Positions 43,672 to 53,333 are shown, counted from the stretch's first letter. The stretch is DNA of 64,000 bases from Caballeronia concitans (GCF_001544615.1 NZ_FCNV02000008.1:1-64000), one strand, 5' to 3'. Made by a program: numbers and translations. Notes: generated by a model not told the origin, from the sequence alone.

Positions 43672-44664
43672 TCACGCAGAAAGACGCCGCTCGACACTCG
43701 GCGCATGTCCGAATTGCGCGCGATACGCCTTGCTGAAATGGCAAGGCGAATGAAATCCGCAGATGCTCGTCACGCGCGCAATCGATGCATCGGTGTTGCG
43801 CAAGAGATCGCGGGCGCGTCGCAGGCGCAGCGTCAGATAGTAATGCGTCGGCGATACGTTGAGGAACATCTTGAACATGCGCTGCAAGTGTCGTTGCGAC
43901 AGATGAACGAGCCGCGCGAGTTCTTCGAGCGAGAGCGGCTCTTCGATGTTGGCTTCCATCAGGCGCACGACTTCCACGAGTTCCGCTCGCGAGAAGCCGA
44001 CGCGCGCATCGACGGGAATGTGCTGATAGTCGCTCGAACCGCGTATGCGTTCGACGATGAACTGCTCCGACACCTGCGCCGCGACCGCTTGCCCGAGCCT
44101 CAGGCCGACGAGATTGAGCATGAGATCGAGCGGCGCGGTGCCGCCCGTGCAGGTCACGCGATCGCGATCGATCACGAAGAGCTCATCGGCGAAGCGCACG
44201 TGCGGAAAGCGCTTGTTGAGCGGCGACATGTCTTCCCAATGCACGGTGCAACGATAGCCGTCGAGCAGCTTCGCCGCGAGCAGCGCATAGGGACCGGTGC
44301 AGATGCCGCCGAGCGGAATGCCCGCGTCGTGCACGCGTTGCAGGAGCGAGATCACGGTGTCGTCGACATAATCGGCCACGTGCCAGCCCGCGCAGACGAT
44401 CAGCACGTCGGGCATGCCGGCTTCGTCCAGCGTGGTCGTCGGCTTCACGGTGATGCCGTTGCTCGCGCGCGCCGGCTCGCCGTCGGGCGTGATGACGGAC
44501 CATCGATAGTGCTGCGCGCGGCCCACGTAGTTGGCCATGCGCAGCACCTCGACCGCGCTCGTGAACGCGATCATCGAGAAGTTCGGCAGCGTCAGGAAGC
44601 CGAAGTGCGAGAGATTCGCAAGCGGCGATTCGCTGGCAGCCGGAACGATCGCGTCGCGCTTCAT
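43672..44664 (-). CDS. gbdR: GbdR-like GlxA-family regulator
   Basis: A 330-residue regulator with DJ-1/PfpI-like N-domain (about 17-190; FGFLTLPNFSMIAFTSAVEVLRMANY in part, ICTGPYALLAAKLL) and C-terminal AraC domain (LEELARLVHLSQRHLQRMF; TSICGFHSPCHFSKAYR, in part). It resembles GbdR, which in Pseudomonas senses glycine betaine/dimethylglycine and activates betaine, sarcosine and transport genes. It starts 7 bases after the stop of the betaine-type permease gene, so transporter and regulator share a transcript. The name rests on resemblance and context; the frame's upstream extension to 44706 is unlikely. Confidence 0.7.
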   Translation of the reverse strand: MKRDAIVPAASESPLANLSHFGFLTLPNFSMIAFTSAVEVLRMANYVGRAQHYRWSVITPDGEPARASNGITVKPTTTLDEAGMPDVLIVCAGWHVADYVDDTVISLLQRVHDAGIPLGGICTGPYALLAAKLLDGYRCTVHWEDMSPLNKRFPHVRFADELFVIDRDRVTCTGGTAPLDLMLNLVGLRLGQAVAAQVSEQFIVERIRGSSDYQHIPVDARVGFSRAELVEVVRLMEANIEEPLSLEELARLVHLSQRHLQRMFKMFLNVSPTHYYLTLRLRRARDLLRNTDASIARVTSICGFHSPCHFSKAYRAQFGHAPSVERRLSA

Positions 44665-44671
44665 ATGCGCA

Positions 44672-45574
44672 TCAACCTTGCTGCGCAGCCGGCGCGCGGC
44701 GCACACGCATCACGCTGCGGATGCCCGAGAGAAGCGGGGCGCGCGCCATGCCGGGCGAACGTCCGAAGCTTTCCGTGATGCGATCGAGGACGATCGCGAG
44801 CAACACCACGGACAAGCCGCTCTCGAAGCCCAGGCCGATATCGAGCCGCTGAATGCTCGCGAGCACGTCGTTGCCCAGGCCGCCCGCACCGACCATCGAC
44901 GCGATGATGACCATCGAGAGCGCCATCATGATCGTCTGGTTCACGCCCGTCATGATCGACGGCAACGCGTTCGGAATCTGCACCTTGTAGAGCAATTGCC
45001 ACGGCGTGCAGCCGAAAGCCTGGCCCGCTTCCACGATCTCGCGATTCACATGCTTGATGCCGAGCGACGTGAGGCGCACCGCGGGCGGCATCGCGAAGAT
45101 GACGGTGGACAGAATGCCGGGCACACGGCCGAGACCGAAGAGCATGGCTGCGGGAATCAGGTACACGAAGGCGGGCATCGTCTGCATCAGGTCGAGCACG
45201 GGACGCACGGCCATTTCGACGTATTTGCTCTTCGCGGTCCAGATGCCGAGCGGCACACCGAGCAACAGGCTGATGAATGTTGAGGACAACGTAAGACCCA
45301 GCGTGATGACCATCTGGTCCCAGAAGCCCGTCGCGTAGATCAGCAAAAGCGACAGCAAGGTGAACGCGGCGAATCGCCAGCCGACGCGCCATAAGCCGAT
45401 GCCGACGAAGAAAGCCATCAGCGCCCACATGGGAATGGATTGCAGGCCGTGTTCGATGAGCGCTGCAAAGCTCTCGATGACCTTGCCGATGGAATCGAAT
45501 GTTTTGGCGTCGTGGTCGAGCAGATAATGAACGCCCTGATCGACCCAGCTACCGAGCGGAATGATTTCAGACAT
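44672..45574 (-). CDS. glycine betaine/choline-type ABC permease
   Basis: A 300-residue membrane subunit of the ProW/ChoW/CbcW type. About six helices are visible and the coupling region contains QAFGCTPWQLLYKVQIPNALPSI (landmark CTPWQLLYKVQIP), then GLGNDVLASIQRLDIGLGFESG. It overlaps the upstream ATPase gene by 8 bases. The downstream gene is the GbdR-like regulator. The binding protein is absent here, as is also seen in Pseudomonas where several CbcX-like proteins share one CbcVW core. Confidence 0.87.
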   Translation of the reverse strand: MSEIIPLGSWVDQGVHYLLDHDAKTFDSIGKVIESFAALIEHGLQSIPMWALMAFFVGIGLWRVGWRFAAFTLLSLLLIYATGFWDQMVITLGLTLSSTFISLLLGVPLGIWTAKSKYVEMAVRPVLDLMQTMPAFVYLIPAAMLFGLGRVPGILSTVIFAMPPAVRLTSLGIKHVNREIVEAGQAFGCTPWQLLYKVQIPNALPSIMTGVNQTIMMALSMVIIASMVGAGGLGNDVLASIQRLDIGLGFESGLSVVLLAIVLDRITESFGRSPGMARAPLLSGIRSVMRVRRAPAAQQG

Positions 45575-46745
45575 GGGAACCTCGATGGCGCGTTAAAACC
45601 TGCAGTACGTTCGTCTTGTTGACCGAACCGCAATACGAACCGTCCGCGTCGACGACGGGTAGCGGCGCGGGGCTCGCGACCACACGGTTCACGACGTCGT
45701 CGAGCGTCATGCTGCGCTCGATGCATTCGATGTGTTTGATCTGCGGCGCGACGTTGCCGTTCGAATCGCGACCGACGAAGCCGCGAATGCGGCGTTGCGC
45801 GTCGAGCACGAACGCGTAATCGGCGCTGCCGTTGAGCGTCGCCGCGACGCTCGTTGCGTCGATCTGCGGCGAGTGCTTCATGAGCGGCACGGCGTCGGTC
45901 TGCATCAGATCGCCGGCCGTCAGATAGCGGCTCGTGTCGATGCCTTCGAAGAACGCCTCGACGTAATCGTCGGCGGGGTTCGTGATGATGTCCTGCGGCG
46001 TGCCGATCTGCACCACGCGGCCGCCTTCCATGATCGCGATGCGCGTGCCGATGCGCATTGCTTCTTCCAGATCGTGCGACACGAAGAGAATCGTGCGGCG
46101 CTGCTCGCGCTGCAGCTCAAGCAGCACGTTCTGCATTTCCTTGCGCTTCAGCGGATCGAGCGCGGAGAACGCTTCGTCCATGATCATCAGCGAAGGATTG
46201 ACGGCGAGCGCCCGCGCAAGCCCGACGCGCTGCTGCATGCCGCCTGACAGTTGCGACGGCAGCTTCTGCGCGAACGCCGCGAGGCCGACCTGTTCGAGCA
46301 CGGTCATCGCGCGCTTTTCGCGCTCCTTGCGTCCGACGCCCGCGACTTCCAGCCCGAACGCCGCGTTCGAAAGCACGGTGCGTTGCGGCATCAGCGCGAA
46401 CGACTGGAACACCATGCTCATGTCCTTGCGGCGCAGCGCCGTCAGTTCGGAACGCGGCACGGCGGCGACATCGCGTCCGTCGATCAGCACCTTGCCGGCG
46501 GTCGGATCGACGAGCCGGTTGATCAGACGAATCAGCGTCGACTTGCCGGAACCCGACAGTCCCATCAGGACGAAAATCTCGCCTTCCTGGACGTCGAACG
46601 AGACGTTATGGACGCCCACGATCTGCCCGGTGCGCGAGAAGACTTCTTCCTTCGTCGCGCCGCCGGCCAGCATATCCAGCGCCTGTTTCGGGCTATTGCC
46701 GAACACCTTGCACAGCCCTTCGACTACCACCTTGGGGGAATTCAT
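45567..46745 (-). CDS. glycine betaine/choline-type ABC ATPase with CBS domains
   Basis: A 392-residue protein of the ProV/ChoV/CbcV type. It has the extended N-terminus of the family (KVFGNSPKQALDML), Walker A LMGLSGSGKST, signature LSGGMQQRVGLARAL, Walker B LMIMDEAFSALDP, and a C-terminal pair of CBS domains (about 275-390) that sense ionic strength or nucleotides in related systems. GGAGG lies 5 bases before the ATG at 46745. It is the first gene of the transporter-regulator operon. Confidence 0.88.
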   Translation of the reverse strand: MNSPKVVVEGLCKVFGNSPKQALDMLAGGATKEEVFSRTGQIVGVHNVSFDVQEGEIFVLMGLSGSGKSTLIRLINRLVDPTAGKVLIDGRDVAAVPRSELTALRRKDMSMVFQSFALMPQRTVLSNAAFGLEVAGVGRKEREKRAMTVLEQVGLAAFAQKLPSQLSGGMQQRVGLARALAVNPSLMIMDEAFSALDPLKRKEMQNVLLELQREQRRTILFVSHDLEEAMRIGTRIAIMEGGRVVQIGTPQDIITNPADDYVEAFFEGIDTSRYLTAGDLMQTDAVPLMKHSPQIDATSVAATLNGSADYAFVLDAQRRIRGFVGRDSNGNVAPQIKHIECIERSMTLDDVVNRVVASPAPLPVVDADGSYCGSVNKTNVLQVLTRHRGSHV

Positions 46746-46889
46746 TGAAACCTCCGGAAAGCGTGGCGGACGTCCGTCCGCGCTGTGCATACATAGTTGC
46801 TAGAAAAAAGTGCCGCGAGCCGACTATTTGCGACAGCTACATGAAGAAATACGACAACGGAATATGACGATTCGGCGCGAGGCGCGGCG

Positions 46890-46912
46890 AAACCCTTGCC
46901 CGGCAAGGGTTT
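46890..46912. repeat. perfect inverted repeat between flavin reductase and betaine ABC genes
   Basis: AAACCCTTGC-CCG-GCAAGGGTTT forms a 10-bp stem with a 3-base loop. It lies 110 bases past the flavin reductase stop and 145 bases upstream of the ABC ATPase start. Without a T-run it may be an operator, an attenuator or a weak terminator. Confidence 0.6.
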
Positions 46913-47021
46913 GCGAAGAGGCGGGAAGACAGGCGTGCGGTTTTTGGCGTGTCGCGCCGGGACAAGTCGCGGCGCGTTTTTCGATGCTCGGTCGCGTGTT
47001 CGCGCCGAGCCGCTCTGGCGC

Positions 47022-47639
47022 TCAGGCGCTCGGGCGGATCATCTGGAACATTTCGCCGATCTCGGCGTAGTCGGCGCGATACCCCGCGCGCATGATCGGG
47101 CGCGCGGCGGCGGTATCGAAAAGACCGTCTTTCAGGAATTCGCTGCGGATATGGACGCCGACGACCTGCCCGAGCGCGAGCCAGTTGTTCATTGGCTGGC
47201 CGTCGAGATCGTGCAGACGGACGACTTGCAGCAGCCGGCACTCGAGCGCCGCCGGCGATTCCGCCACATGCGGCACGCCGACATTGCGGCCCGGCGCTTT
47301 CGTCAAGCCCGCGAGTTCGAATTCGTCGATACCGCGCGCCACCGGCGCCGATGTCCGGTTCATGCGCTCGGCGAGCGGACGCGTCGACATGTTCCAGACG
47401 AATTCGCCGGTCGCCTCGATATTGCTGATGCTGTCCTTGCGGCCTTCGCTCGAAAAGCCGATCACGTACGGAAACGTCGCGAATGCGCCGAAGAAGCTGT
47501 ACGGCGCGAGATTCACGCTGCCGTCCGCGTCGCGGCTCGATATCCAGCCGATGACGCGCGGCGCGACGATCGCCTTGAACGGGTCGTGGGGCAGGCGGTG
47601 GCCTTCGTTGGGATCGTAGAAATGGACGTCGCCGGTCAT
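47022..47639 (-). CDS. flavin reductase family protein (FMN split barrel)
   Basis: A 205-residue protein. PRVIGWISSRDADGSVNLAPYSFFGAF (landmarks VIGWISSRD and NLAPYSFF) is the FMN-binding split-barrel signature, with SNIEATGEFVWNM and FELAGLTK following. Such proteins reduce FMN for monooxygenases or act on their own substrates. No monooxygenase is adjacent. Start ATG at 47639 gives the normal family length. Confidence 0.85.
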   Translation of the reverse strand: MTGDVHFYDPNEGHRLPHDPFKAIVAPRVIGWISSRDADGSVNLAPYSFFGAFATFPYVIGFSSEGRKDSISNIEATGEFVWNMSTRPLAERMNRTSAPVARGIDEFELAGLTKAPGRNVGVPHVAESPAALECRLLQVVRLHDLDGQPMNNWLALGQVVGVHIRSEFLKDGLFDTAAARPIMRAGYRADYAEIGEMFQMIRPSA

Positions 47640-47890
47640 GGGGCGCTCGGTGCGTGAGAGTGAAGGAGACGAAAGAATACCGCGTCGGCGGATTCGGCAA
47701 CGGGCGGGGAGGAAAGCGGCGGAGAGATGAAGCGTCGCGCGGCGAGCGCGGAGGGGAGAATCGTCGTACGACGAAGTGCGGAAATGGCTAGAAAAACTAC
47801 AGAACTGTGAGAAAGCTGGCGGGCGGGTGTCCGGCTTGCGCCGTTGGATTTTGCTGGCTTGGTATGTCCCGCGCCGCCTTTAGTGACGCA

Positions 47891-48043
47891 TTACAGACGA
47901 ACGCCGAATGCGGTGCCGCGTGCCTTGCGCTGACGCTCCGCTTCACGGAAACGTGCTTGATACGAGTAGTCTTTATCCATCGGAAGGTGCGGCGATTCGA
48001 AGATCGAAGCGAATTTTTGCAGCAGGGCGAAGAGGTAGCTCAT
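47891..48043 (-). CDS. 50-aa small protein
   Basis: A complete small reading frame coding for 50 residues: it begins MSYLFALLQKFASIFESP and ends RQRKARGTAFGVRL. GGAG lies 7 bases before the ATG, and a promoter with a perfect TATAAT lies about 45 bases upstream, so expression is likely. The N-terminal amphipathic helix and a DYSYQARFREAERQ centre faintly recall DUF3563-like proteins of Burkholderia, but I cannot assign a family. The opposite-strand frame lacks a ribosome-binding site. Confidence 0.65.
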   Translation of the reverse strand: MSYLFALLQKFASIFESPHLPMDKDYSYQARFREAERQRKARGTAFGVRL

Positions 48044-48085
48044 GTCTGACTCCGGTTAGTGATTGAGGGTTTTCCCTTAGCAATG

Positions 48086-48114
48086 ATTATAGGGATACCC
48101 CTTCCGGATTTCTA
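48086..48114 (-). promoter_or_regulatory. promoter for the 50-aa protein gene
   Basis: The minus strand shows a perfect -10 TATAAT (48086-48091) with a -35-like TAGAAA (48109-48114) 17 bases upstream. The predicted start near 48079 gives a leader of about 36 bases to the ATG at 48043. Confidence 0.6.
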
Positions 48115-48124
48115 GTGCAATGCA

Positions 48125-48145
48125 ACATTTCTTGGCGAGAAATGT
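48125..48145. repeat. inverted repeat upstream of the 50-aa gene promoter
   Basis: ACATTTCT-TGGCG-AGAAATGT is a perfect 8-bp inverted repeat ending 10 bases upstream of the -35 element. It is placed like an activator or repressor site, but could also be the 3' hairpin of the gene at 48285-49022. Confidence 0.5.
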
Positions 48146-48284
48146 GGTAGTTTTTCTACATCGTCGGTCGATTTGACCGCTTTCACGCTGCTTTCATAAA
48201 CAGGGACGAGACGCACGCGTCCATGCGACGGGCGTGCGCGACGAAATGCGCGACACGACGCCGCGCGAAACGGGAAAAGTGGGA

Positions 48285-49022
48285 TCAGCGCCCGATGCGG
48301 GCAGCCGATGCGGTGGCATCGGCGTCGGACAGGAAAGCGAAGGTCGCCGGGCGGCTGGCGTGCAACAGCACCACCGTTTGCGCGATGCCGGCCGCGAGCG
48401 TCGTGAGCATGGCGCAGAAGGTGATGGTGAGCAGCGTCTTCGTGCGCCGTGCGTGGGCGGCAGCCGTCGCGCGTTGCTCGGAAACGACCGCGCGCAGTGC
48501 ATCGACCGTATCGGCGAAAGCCGTTGCGCGGGCGCCGTCGAGGACGAGATCGGGCGCGGCGATCCACGCCACGCTCGCCTTCCGTGCGATGGCGGCGGCT
48601 TTGCCTGGCGTCGCCGGGCGAGGCGCGAGCGCATCCGCGATCAGATCGCCCTGCTGCTGCGCGGCTTCCACCGGCTCGCGCGGCGTCGCGTTGGCGCGCG
48701 CCGCACGCCGCTTCGCCGTCGATTCCACCGCAGCCAGAAACACCTCCGGCAACTCGAACCCTTCGAACGTGCCCTGGCGGATGTCCGTGTTCATCGCCTG
48801 CAGCGTGGCGCGCTCGGCGTCCTCGGCGAACAGATCGAGCGTTTCGCCGTAGCGCTGGCCATCGCTCAGATCGGCGAGACGTTGCGCGGAGCGCGCGGCG
48901 CGGTTCAGCTTTCTGTCGACGTCGATGTCGGCGTTCGCTTCAGCGGATCGCCGGAGCTTCGCGGATGCAGCGGTGTCGTCGTCGTCGATGTCGGATTGTC
49001 GGGGTACTGCGGGATCTGGCAT
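48285..49022 (-). CDS. hypothetical protein with C-terminal membrane helix
   Basis: A 245-residue protein, acidic and charged through most of its length (DIDDDDTAASAKLRR; SDGQRYGETLDLFAEDAERA), with a single hydrophobic segment near the C-terminus (TLLTITFCAMLTTLAAGIAQTVVLL). That arrangement suggests a tail-anchored inner-membrane protein with a cytoplasmic domain. I recognise no family. ATG at 49022 is chosen over an upstream TTG at 49058; neither has a strong ribosome-binding site. Confidence 0.6.
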   Translation of the reverse strand: MPDPAVPRQSDIDDDDTAASAKLRRSAEANADIDVDRKLNRAARSAQRLADLSDGQRYGETLDLFAEDAERATLQAMNTDIRQGTFEGFELPEVFLAAVESTAKRRAARANATPREPVEAAQQQGDLIADALAPRPATPGKAAAIARKASVAWIAAPDLVLDGARATAFADTVDALRAVVSEQRATAAAHARRTKTLLTITFCAMLTTLAAGIAQTVVLLHASRPATFAFLSDADATASAARIGR

Positions 49023-49157
49023 AGGTCGAAAGGCTGCGGCGGCACTGCCGGCGCGCAACCGTCATGCGGTCAGGCAACAATTTTCGAGAGGCCGCATTGT
49101 CGCACGGCTGCGCGCCTTATCCAGCGGGCTTTTTGAGAAGAATAAACGCGCCATCGA

Positions 49158-49841
49158 TCAATTCGCTTCTTCTTCGCGGAACTCGCGGACGCTCTGAAGT
49201 TGCCGCAGACGATCGCAGATCGCCCGATATTCCTGCGACGACACGCGCGAAAGCTCGACCTGCACTTCATCCAGCTCCGGCGTTTCCTCGCTTTGCTGCA
49301 CGACGAACTGCTTCACGCGCACGCTGCCCGGGCCGAGCGCCTCGTGCAATCCGTGAAAGGAGAGCGAGCCGCGATCGACGAGCATCGTCAGTTGCCGGCG
49401 CTGCCGCACGGTGATGAAGCGGCGTTCGAGCGGCTTCAGCCCCGCGAGAATGAGAAGGATGATCGCCGTCGCCGCGATCGACGCCGTGTACAGCCCGCCG
49501 CCGACCGCAAGCCCGATCGCCGCGACGGACCACAAGCTCGCGGCGGTCGTCAGCCCGCGCACGATTTCGCCGCGCATCAGGATCGATCCCGCGCCCAGGA
49601 ATCCGATGCCCGACACGACCTGCGCCGCGACCCGCGATGGATCGAGCACGACGTGATCGCTTCCGAGCGCATCGGCGAAACCGAACGCCGACACGATCAT
49701 GATCAACGCCGACCCGACGCACACGAGCATATGCGTGCGCAGCCCCGCCGCCCACGAAAGGCGCTCGCGCTCGAAGCCGATCACGCTGCCGAGCGCCGCG
49801 GCCAACACGAGCCGCGAAATGAGTTCGACGTTGTTCAACAT
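49158..49841 (-). CDS. MgtC/SapB-family membrane protein
   Basis: A 227-residue protein with the MgtC pattern: RLVLAAALGSVIGFERE near the start, GLRTHMLVCVGSALIM, and GIGFLGAGSILM, spread over four or five helices, then a C-terminal soluble ACT-like region (about 150-227). MgtC proteins aid growth in low magnesium and survival in macrophages by acting on ATP synthase or other targets. ATG at 49841 is chosen because AGGAG sits 9 bases upstream; ATG at 49850 directly abuts it. Confidence 0.85.
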   Translation of the reverse strand: MLNNVELISRLVLAAALGSVIGFERERLSWAAGLRTHMLVCVGSALIMIVSAFGFADALGSDHVVLDPSRVAAQVVSGIGFLGAGSILMRGEIVRGLTTAASLWSVAAIGLAVGGGLYTASIAATAIILLILAGLKPLERRFITVRQRRQLTMLVDRGSLSFHGLHEALGPGSVRVKQFVVQQSEETPELDEVQVELSRVSSQEYRAICDRLRQLQSVREFREEEAN

Positions 49842-49947
49842 CTCGTTCATCTCCTGTGGTTGCAAGGCGCTGGCGCGCCGGGACGGGTTTGCTATGCTTC
49901 AGCGGCTACCCGCTAGCATTTTCGAAACATTTTTACAGAGTTGTCGT

Positions 49948-51060
49948 ATGCAAGATCGACTCACGCATGGCGAACCGGCGACGCCATCGACGAATCCTGA
50001 TTCCGGCGCCGCGTTGCGCGCGCATTACGCGGACATCGTATTGCCGATATGGCGCGGCCCCGGCTTCAACGAGGCGCGGCGTTTGCCGTTCGAAGCGGTC
50101 GCGCCCGACGATCACGCGCCGCTGCAGCCGTTGCGTTATCGCGCGATGGCGTGCGCGCGCCAGCTCTTCGTTTTCGCCGATGCAGGCGAGCTCGACCACG
50201 CGAAGACGCTGTTCGAATCGTTGCGGCACTCTTTTCGGGACACGCAGAACGGCGGTTGGTTCTACAGCGTGGATGCGGACGGCGCGCCGCTGGAGCGCCA
50301 AAAGGACTTGTACACGCACGCGTTCGTGATCTTCGCGTGCGCGCACTATGCGCGAAGAAGCGGCTCGACCGATGCGTTCGCGCTGCTCGATGAAACGTCG
50401 AAGCTCGTCGAAACGCGCTTCGCAAATGGCGGCGACATGCTGAATGCCGCGCTGTCCGAGGATTTCACGCGCACGCTGGAAGGACCGCTGCAGAATCCGC
50501 TGATGCATCTCGCCGAAGCGTGGCTCGCCGCGCGCGAAGCCAGCGGCGACGCCGCCTACGACACGCGTTTAGCGAAACTCGCGGAATCGGTGGCGCGCAC
50601 GTTCGTCCACGAGCCGACGGGCTGCATCGCCGAATTGCCGATGGGCGCGGCGAACAACCGGCTGGAGCCGGGGCATCAGTTCGAATGGTATTTTTTGGGC
50701 GTCGGCAGCGGCCATGCGGCGTTTGCATCGGCGGGACTGGACACGCGGCTCGAGCGCGCGTTCGACTTCGCGCAGAAACACGGCGTCGACAAGGAAACGG
50801 GCGCGGTGTGCGCCGCGCTCGATGAAACCGGCCGCGTGATCGACGCCACGCAGCGCATCTGGGCGCAGACCGAATATTTGCGTGCGCTCGCCACGCGCGG
50901 CGATGCGCTCGGCGAGCAGATCGAGCGTTTTCGCGCGCGTTTTCTGCACGCGCGCGGGTGGATCGAATGCCGCTCGGCCGACGGTGAAATCAGCCGCGCG
51001 GACATGCCTTCGACCACGCCCTATCACCTGGCGACGGCTTACGCGTCGCTGCCGCTTTAG
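49948..51060 (+). CDS. AGE-family sugar epimerase/isomerase
   Basis: A 370-residue protein of the (alpha/alpha)6-barrel AGE group (N-acylglucosamine 2-epimerase, mannose isomerase, YihS). Helical repeats are visible with [50 protein letters not shown] and [11 protein letters not shown], which carry the catalytic-site histidines and arginine. The exact sugar is unknown. Its stop overlaps the chemoreceptor gene's stop by 4 bases (convergent). A longer frame upstream overlaps mgtC and is not used. Confidence 0.82.
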   Translation: MQDRLTHGEPATPSTNPDSGAALRAHYADIVLPIWRGPGFNEARRLPFEAVAPDDHAPLQPLRYRAMACARQLFVFADAGELDHAKTLFESLRHSFRDTQNGGWFYSVDADGAPLERQKDLYTHAFVIFACAHYARRSGSTDAFALLDETSKLVETRFANGGDMLNAALSEDFTRTLEGPLQNPLMHLAEAWLAAREASGDAAYDTRLAKLAESVARTFVHEPTGCIAELPMGAANNRLEPGHQFEWYFLGVGSGHAAFASAGLDTRLERAFDFAQKHGVDKETGAVCAALDETGRVIDATQRIWAQTEYLRALATRGDALGEQIERFRARFLHARGWIECRSADGEISRADMPSTTPYHLATAYASLPL

Positions 51061-52598
51061 GCCAGCTGGAATACCGAAACGGCCGCCTTCAGTTGCCGCG
51101 TCTGCTCATGCAATGACGACGCGGCCGCTGCGGCCTGTTCGACGAGCGCCGCGTTCTGCTGCGTCATCTCGTCCATTTGCGTGACGGCCTGATTCACCTG
51201 TTCGATGCCGACGCTCTGCTCCAACGACGACGCGCTGATCTCCGCCATCATCTGCGTGACGCGCGAGATCGACGTGGACACGTCGCGCATCGCGGCGCCC
51301 GCGCGCTCGACGAGCACGGAGCCGTCGCTCACCTGCGCGACCGACTCGCCGATCAGTTCCTTGATTTCCTTCGCCGATTGCGCCGAGCGCTGCGCGAGTC
51401 CGCGCACTTCGCCCGCGACGACCGCGAAGCCGCGCCCTTGCTCGCCCGCGCGCGCCGCTTCGACGGCCGCGTTGAGCGCAAGGATGTTGGTCTGGAACGC
51501 AATGCCGTCGATCACCGAAATGATCTCCGCGATCTTGTCCGAGCTTTGCGCGATCCCGCGCATCTTTTCGACGACGTCATCGACCACGCTGGAGCCGCGC
51601 GACGTGGCTTCGAGCGCATCGCCGGCGAGCGTGTTGGCTTCGCGCGCGTGATCGGCGTTCTGTCGCACGGTCGCGGTCAGTTCTTCCATGCTCGATGCGG
51701 TTTCTTCCAGCGACGCCGCCTGATTCTCGGTCCGCGCCGAAAGGTCCGCATTGCCGCTCGCGATCTCATCCGCGCCGAAGTTGATCGACTCCGACGTTTC
51801 GCGCACCGTCTTCACCGTGCGCGCGACGCTTGCCTGCATCAACGCGAGGCCGGCGAACAGGCGGCCGATTTCATTGGTCCCGCGATCCGCGATGCGCTCG
51901 TCCAGACGCCCCTCGGCGATGCGTTCGAAGTGACGGCCCGCCTCTTCGAGCGGCGCGATCACGCCACGGCGCAGCCAGAAATGCACGAGCACGACGCCCG
52001 CAATCAGCGCCGCCGCGATCACGAAGCCCACCGCGCGGAACAACGTGTAGCGCGTGTCGATGGACTGCAGATACGCGTTGCTCGACGCATTGCCGAAATC
52101 CACGAACTTCTGCTGCTCGGCGAGATAGCGGTCCTGGAAGCCTTGCGTCGGCTGGTCGAGAAACGCCTGGAGGTTGTTCGAGTCGAGATACTGCACGAGC
52201 TCGGACAGCGCCTTCGCGTATTCGGCGTACTTGGCCTGCAGCGCGGCCGTGCGCGCGCGATTCTCGTCGCCGGTCTTCGGCGCATCGAGGAACGACGTGA
52301 ACGATTTCTCGGCGAGCGCGATCTCTTCGCGCGCGTGCTGCACGATTTCCACCGGCTCCGTGCCGCCGCGCACCATCCGCGTTCCGGCGCGCGACAAGTT
52401 GATGCGCGCGTCCATCAAATGCTGCGTGGTCTTGTTGACCGCGTTGACCTGCTTCAACGCGATATTGGACAGGCTGCCGACGTCGTCGTGCGTGCTCGAA
52501 AGCGACCAGAACCCGAGCCCTTCGGTCACCAGCTGAAACAAGCAGAACACCACCAATACGGCAAGCAAACCCGATGAAACCTTGATCTTTCCGAACAT
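51057..52598 (-). CDS. methyl-accepting chemotaxis protein
   Basis: A 513-residue chemoreceptor: TM1 (about 9-29), a four-helix periplasmic ligand domain of the Tar/4HB type (about 30-185), TM2 (about 186-206), HAMP (about 208-262) and the methylation/signalling coiled coil. The hairpin tip is [32 protein letters not shown] (landmark [18 protein letters not shown]). It lacks the CheR-tethering pentapeptide, ending [13 protein letters not shown] at 52598 is preferred over GTG at 52607. The ligand is unknown and no che genes are nearby. Confidence 0.9.
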   Translation of the reverse strand: MFGKIKVSSGLLAVLVVFCLFQLVTEGLGFWSLSSTHDDVGSLSNIALKQVNAVNKTTQHLMDARINLSRAGTRMVRGGTEPVEIVQHAREEIALAEKSFTSFLDAPKTGDENRARTAALQAKYAEYAKALSELVQYLDSNNLQAFLDQPTQGFQDRYLAEQQKFVDFGNASSNAYLQSIDTRYTLFRAVGFVIAAALIAGVVLVHFWLRRGVIAPLEEAGRHFERIAEGRLDERIADRGTNEIGRLFAGLALMQASVARTVKTVRETSESINFGADEIASGNADLSARTENQAASLEETASSMEELTATVRQNADHAREANTLAGDALEATSRGSSVVDDVVEKMRGIAQSSDKIAEIISVIDGIAFQTNILALNAAVEAARAGEQGRGFAVVAGEVRGLAQRSAQSAKEIKELIGESVAQVSDGSVLVERAGAAMRDVSTSISRVTQMMAEISASSLEQSVGIEQVNQAVTQMDEMTQQNAALVEQAAAAASSLHEQTRQLKAAVSVFQLA

Positions 52599-52869
52599 CA
52601 CTTCCACCCGACTAACGAATTGAGCCGTTTCAACTCACGGCGATAGTCCGGGTTTACGGCAGCGTCAACGTCGATCTTGAATCGCTTGCCGCGAAGCCTG
52701 TCTATGCGTTTGGCGGCCCGTTTTGTCGCCCGTTACGCCGATGATCGGCATTGCACGCGCGCACCGAAACGCGTCATTGCAGGAATTCCGCCGAACTTGC
52801 TTGCACAGCGCGCGAACGCTATCTATTGTCTTTGCAGTACGGTGCCGAACCCACCCAAGGAGTGTCCGA

Positions 52870-53307
52870 ATGGCCGAAATCGTCGATATCGCGCGCGGTG
52901 CGCTGAATGCGCAACCGTTCAGCGCCTTGCTCGGAACCAAGCTGATGCAGGTCGACTCAGCGAGTCTCACGCTGTGTCTGCCGATCCGCGACGAGCTGAG
53001 GCAGCAGCACGGCTTCGTACATGGCGGTGTGGTGAGTTATCTGGTCGACAACGCGCTGACGTTCGCGGGCGCGCTGCGGCTCGGGCCGAAGGTGGTGACG
53101 GGGGAATACAAGATCAATCATCTGCGTCCGGCGGTGAGCGGCACGCTGATGGCCCGAGCGCGCGTCGTGCATGCAAGCATGACGCAGGCAACGTGTCAGT
53201 GCGATGTCTTCGTCACCGATGGCAACGCCGAGCGGCTCGTCGCGGTCGCGCAGGGAACGGTCGCGCGCATCGGCGATACGGCGGTCGAGGCGTTTTACAA
53301 CGCCTGA
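52870..53307 (+). CDS. PaaI-type hotdog thioesterase
   Basis: A 145-residue hotdog-fold protein. HGFVHGGVVSYLVDNALTFAG carries the catalytic motif of the PaaI group (landmark HGGVVSYLVDNA), followed by VTGEYKINHLRPAVSGTL. It would hydrolyse acyl- or aryl-CoA esters. AAGGAG lies 8 bases before the ATG at 52870; the longer frame from 52723 is not supported. It ends before a strong bidirectional terminator. Confidence 0.87.
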   Translation: MAEIVDIARGALNAQPFSALLGTKLMQVDSASLTLCLPIRDELRQQHGFVHGGVVSYLVDNALTFAGALRLGPKVVTGEYKINHLRPAVSGTLMARARVVHASMTQATCQCDVFVTDGNAERLVAVAQGTVARIGDTAVEAFYNA

Positions 53308-53333
53308 ATATTGCATCGCCGCTTTGCACGTGA

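Noticed and set aside
46810-47070. An 86-residue plus-strand frame in the gap before the flavin reductase
   Set aside because: No ribosome-binding site, spans the inverted repeat at 46890 and runs into the antisense of a real gene.
47807-48049. An 80-residue plus-strand frame
   Set aside because: No ribosome-binding site; it overlaps the better supported 50-aa gene on the minus strand, which has promoter and ribosome-binding site.
52599-52869. Possible sigma-28 promoter for the chemoreceptor (TAAA ... GCCG on the minus strand)
   Set aside because: The distance between the two halves is 11 bases; about 15 is needed. No better promoter was found in this gap.
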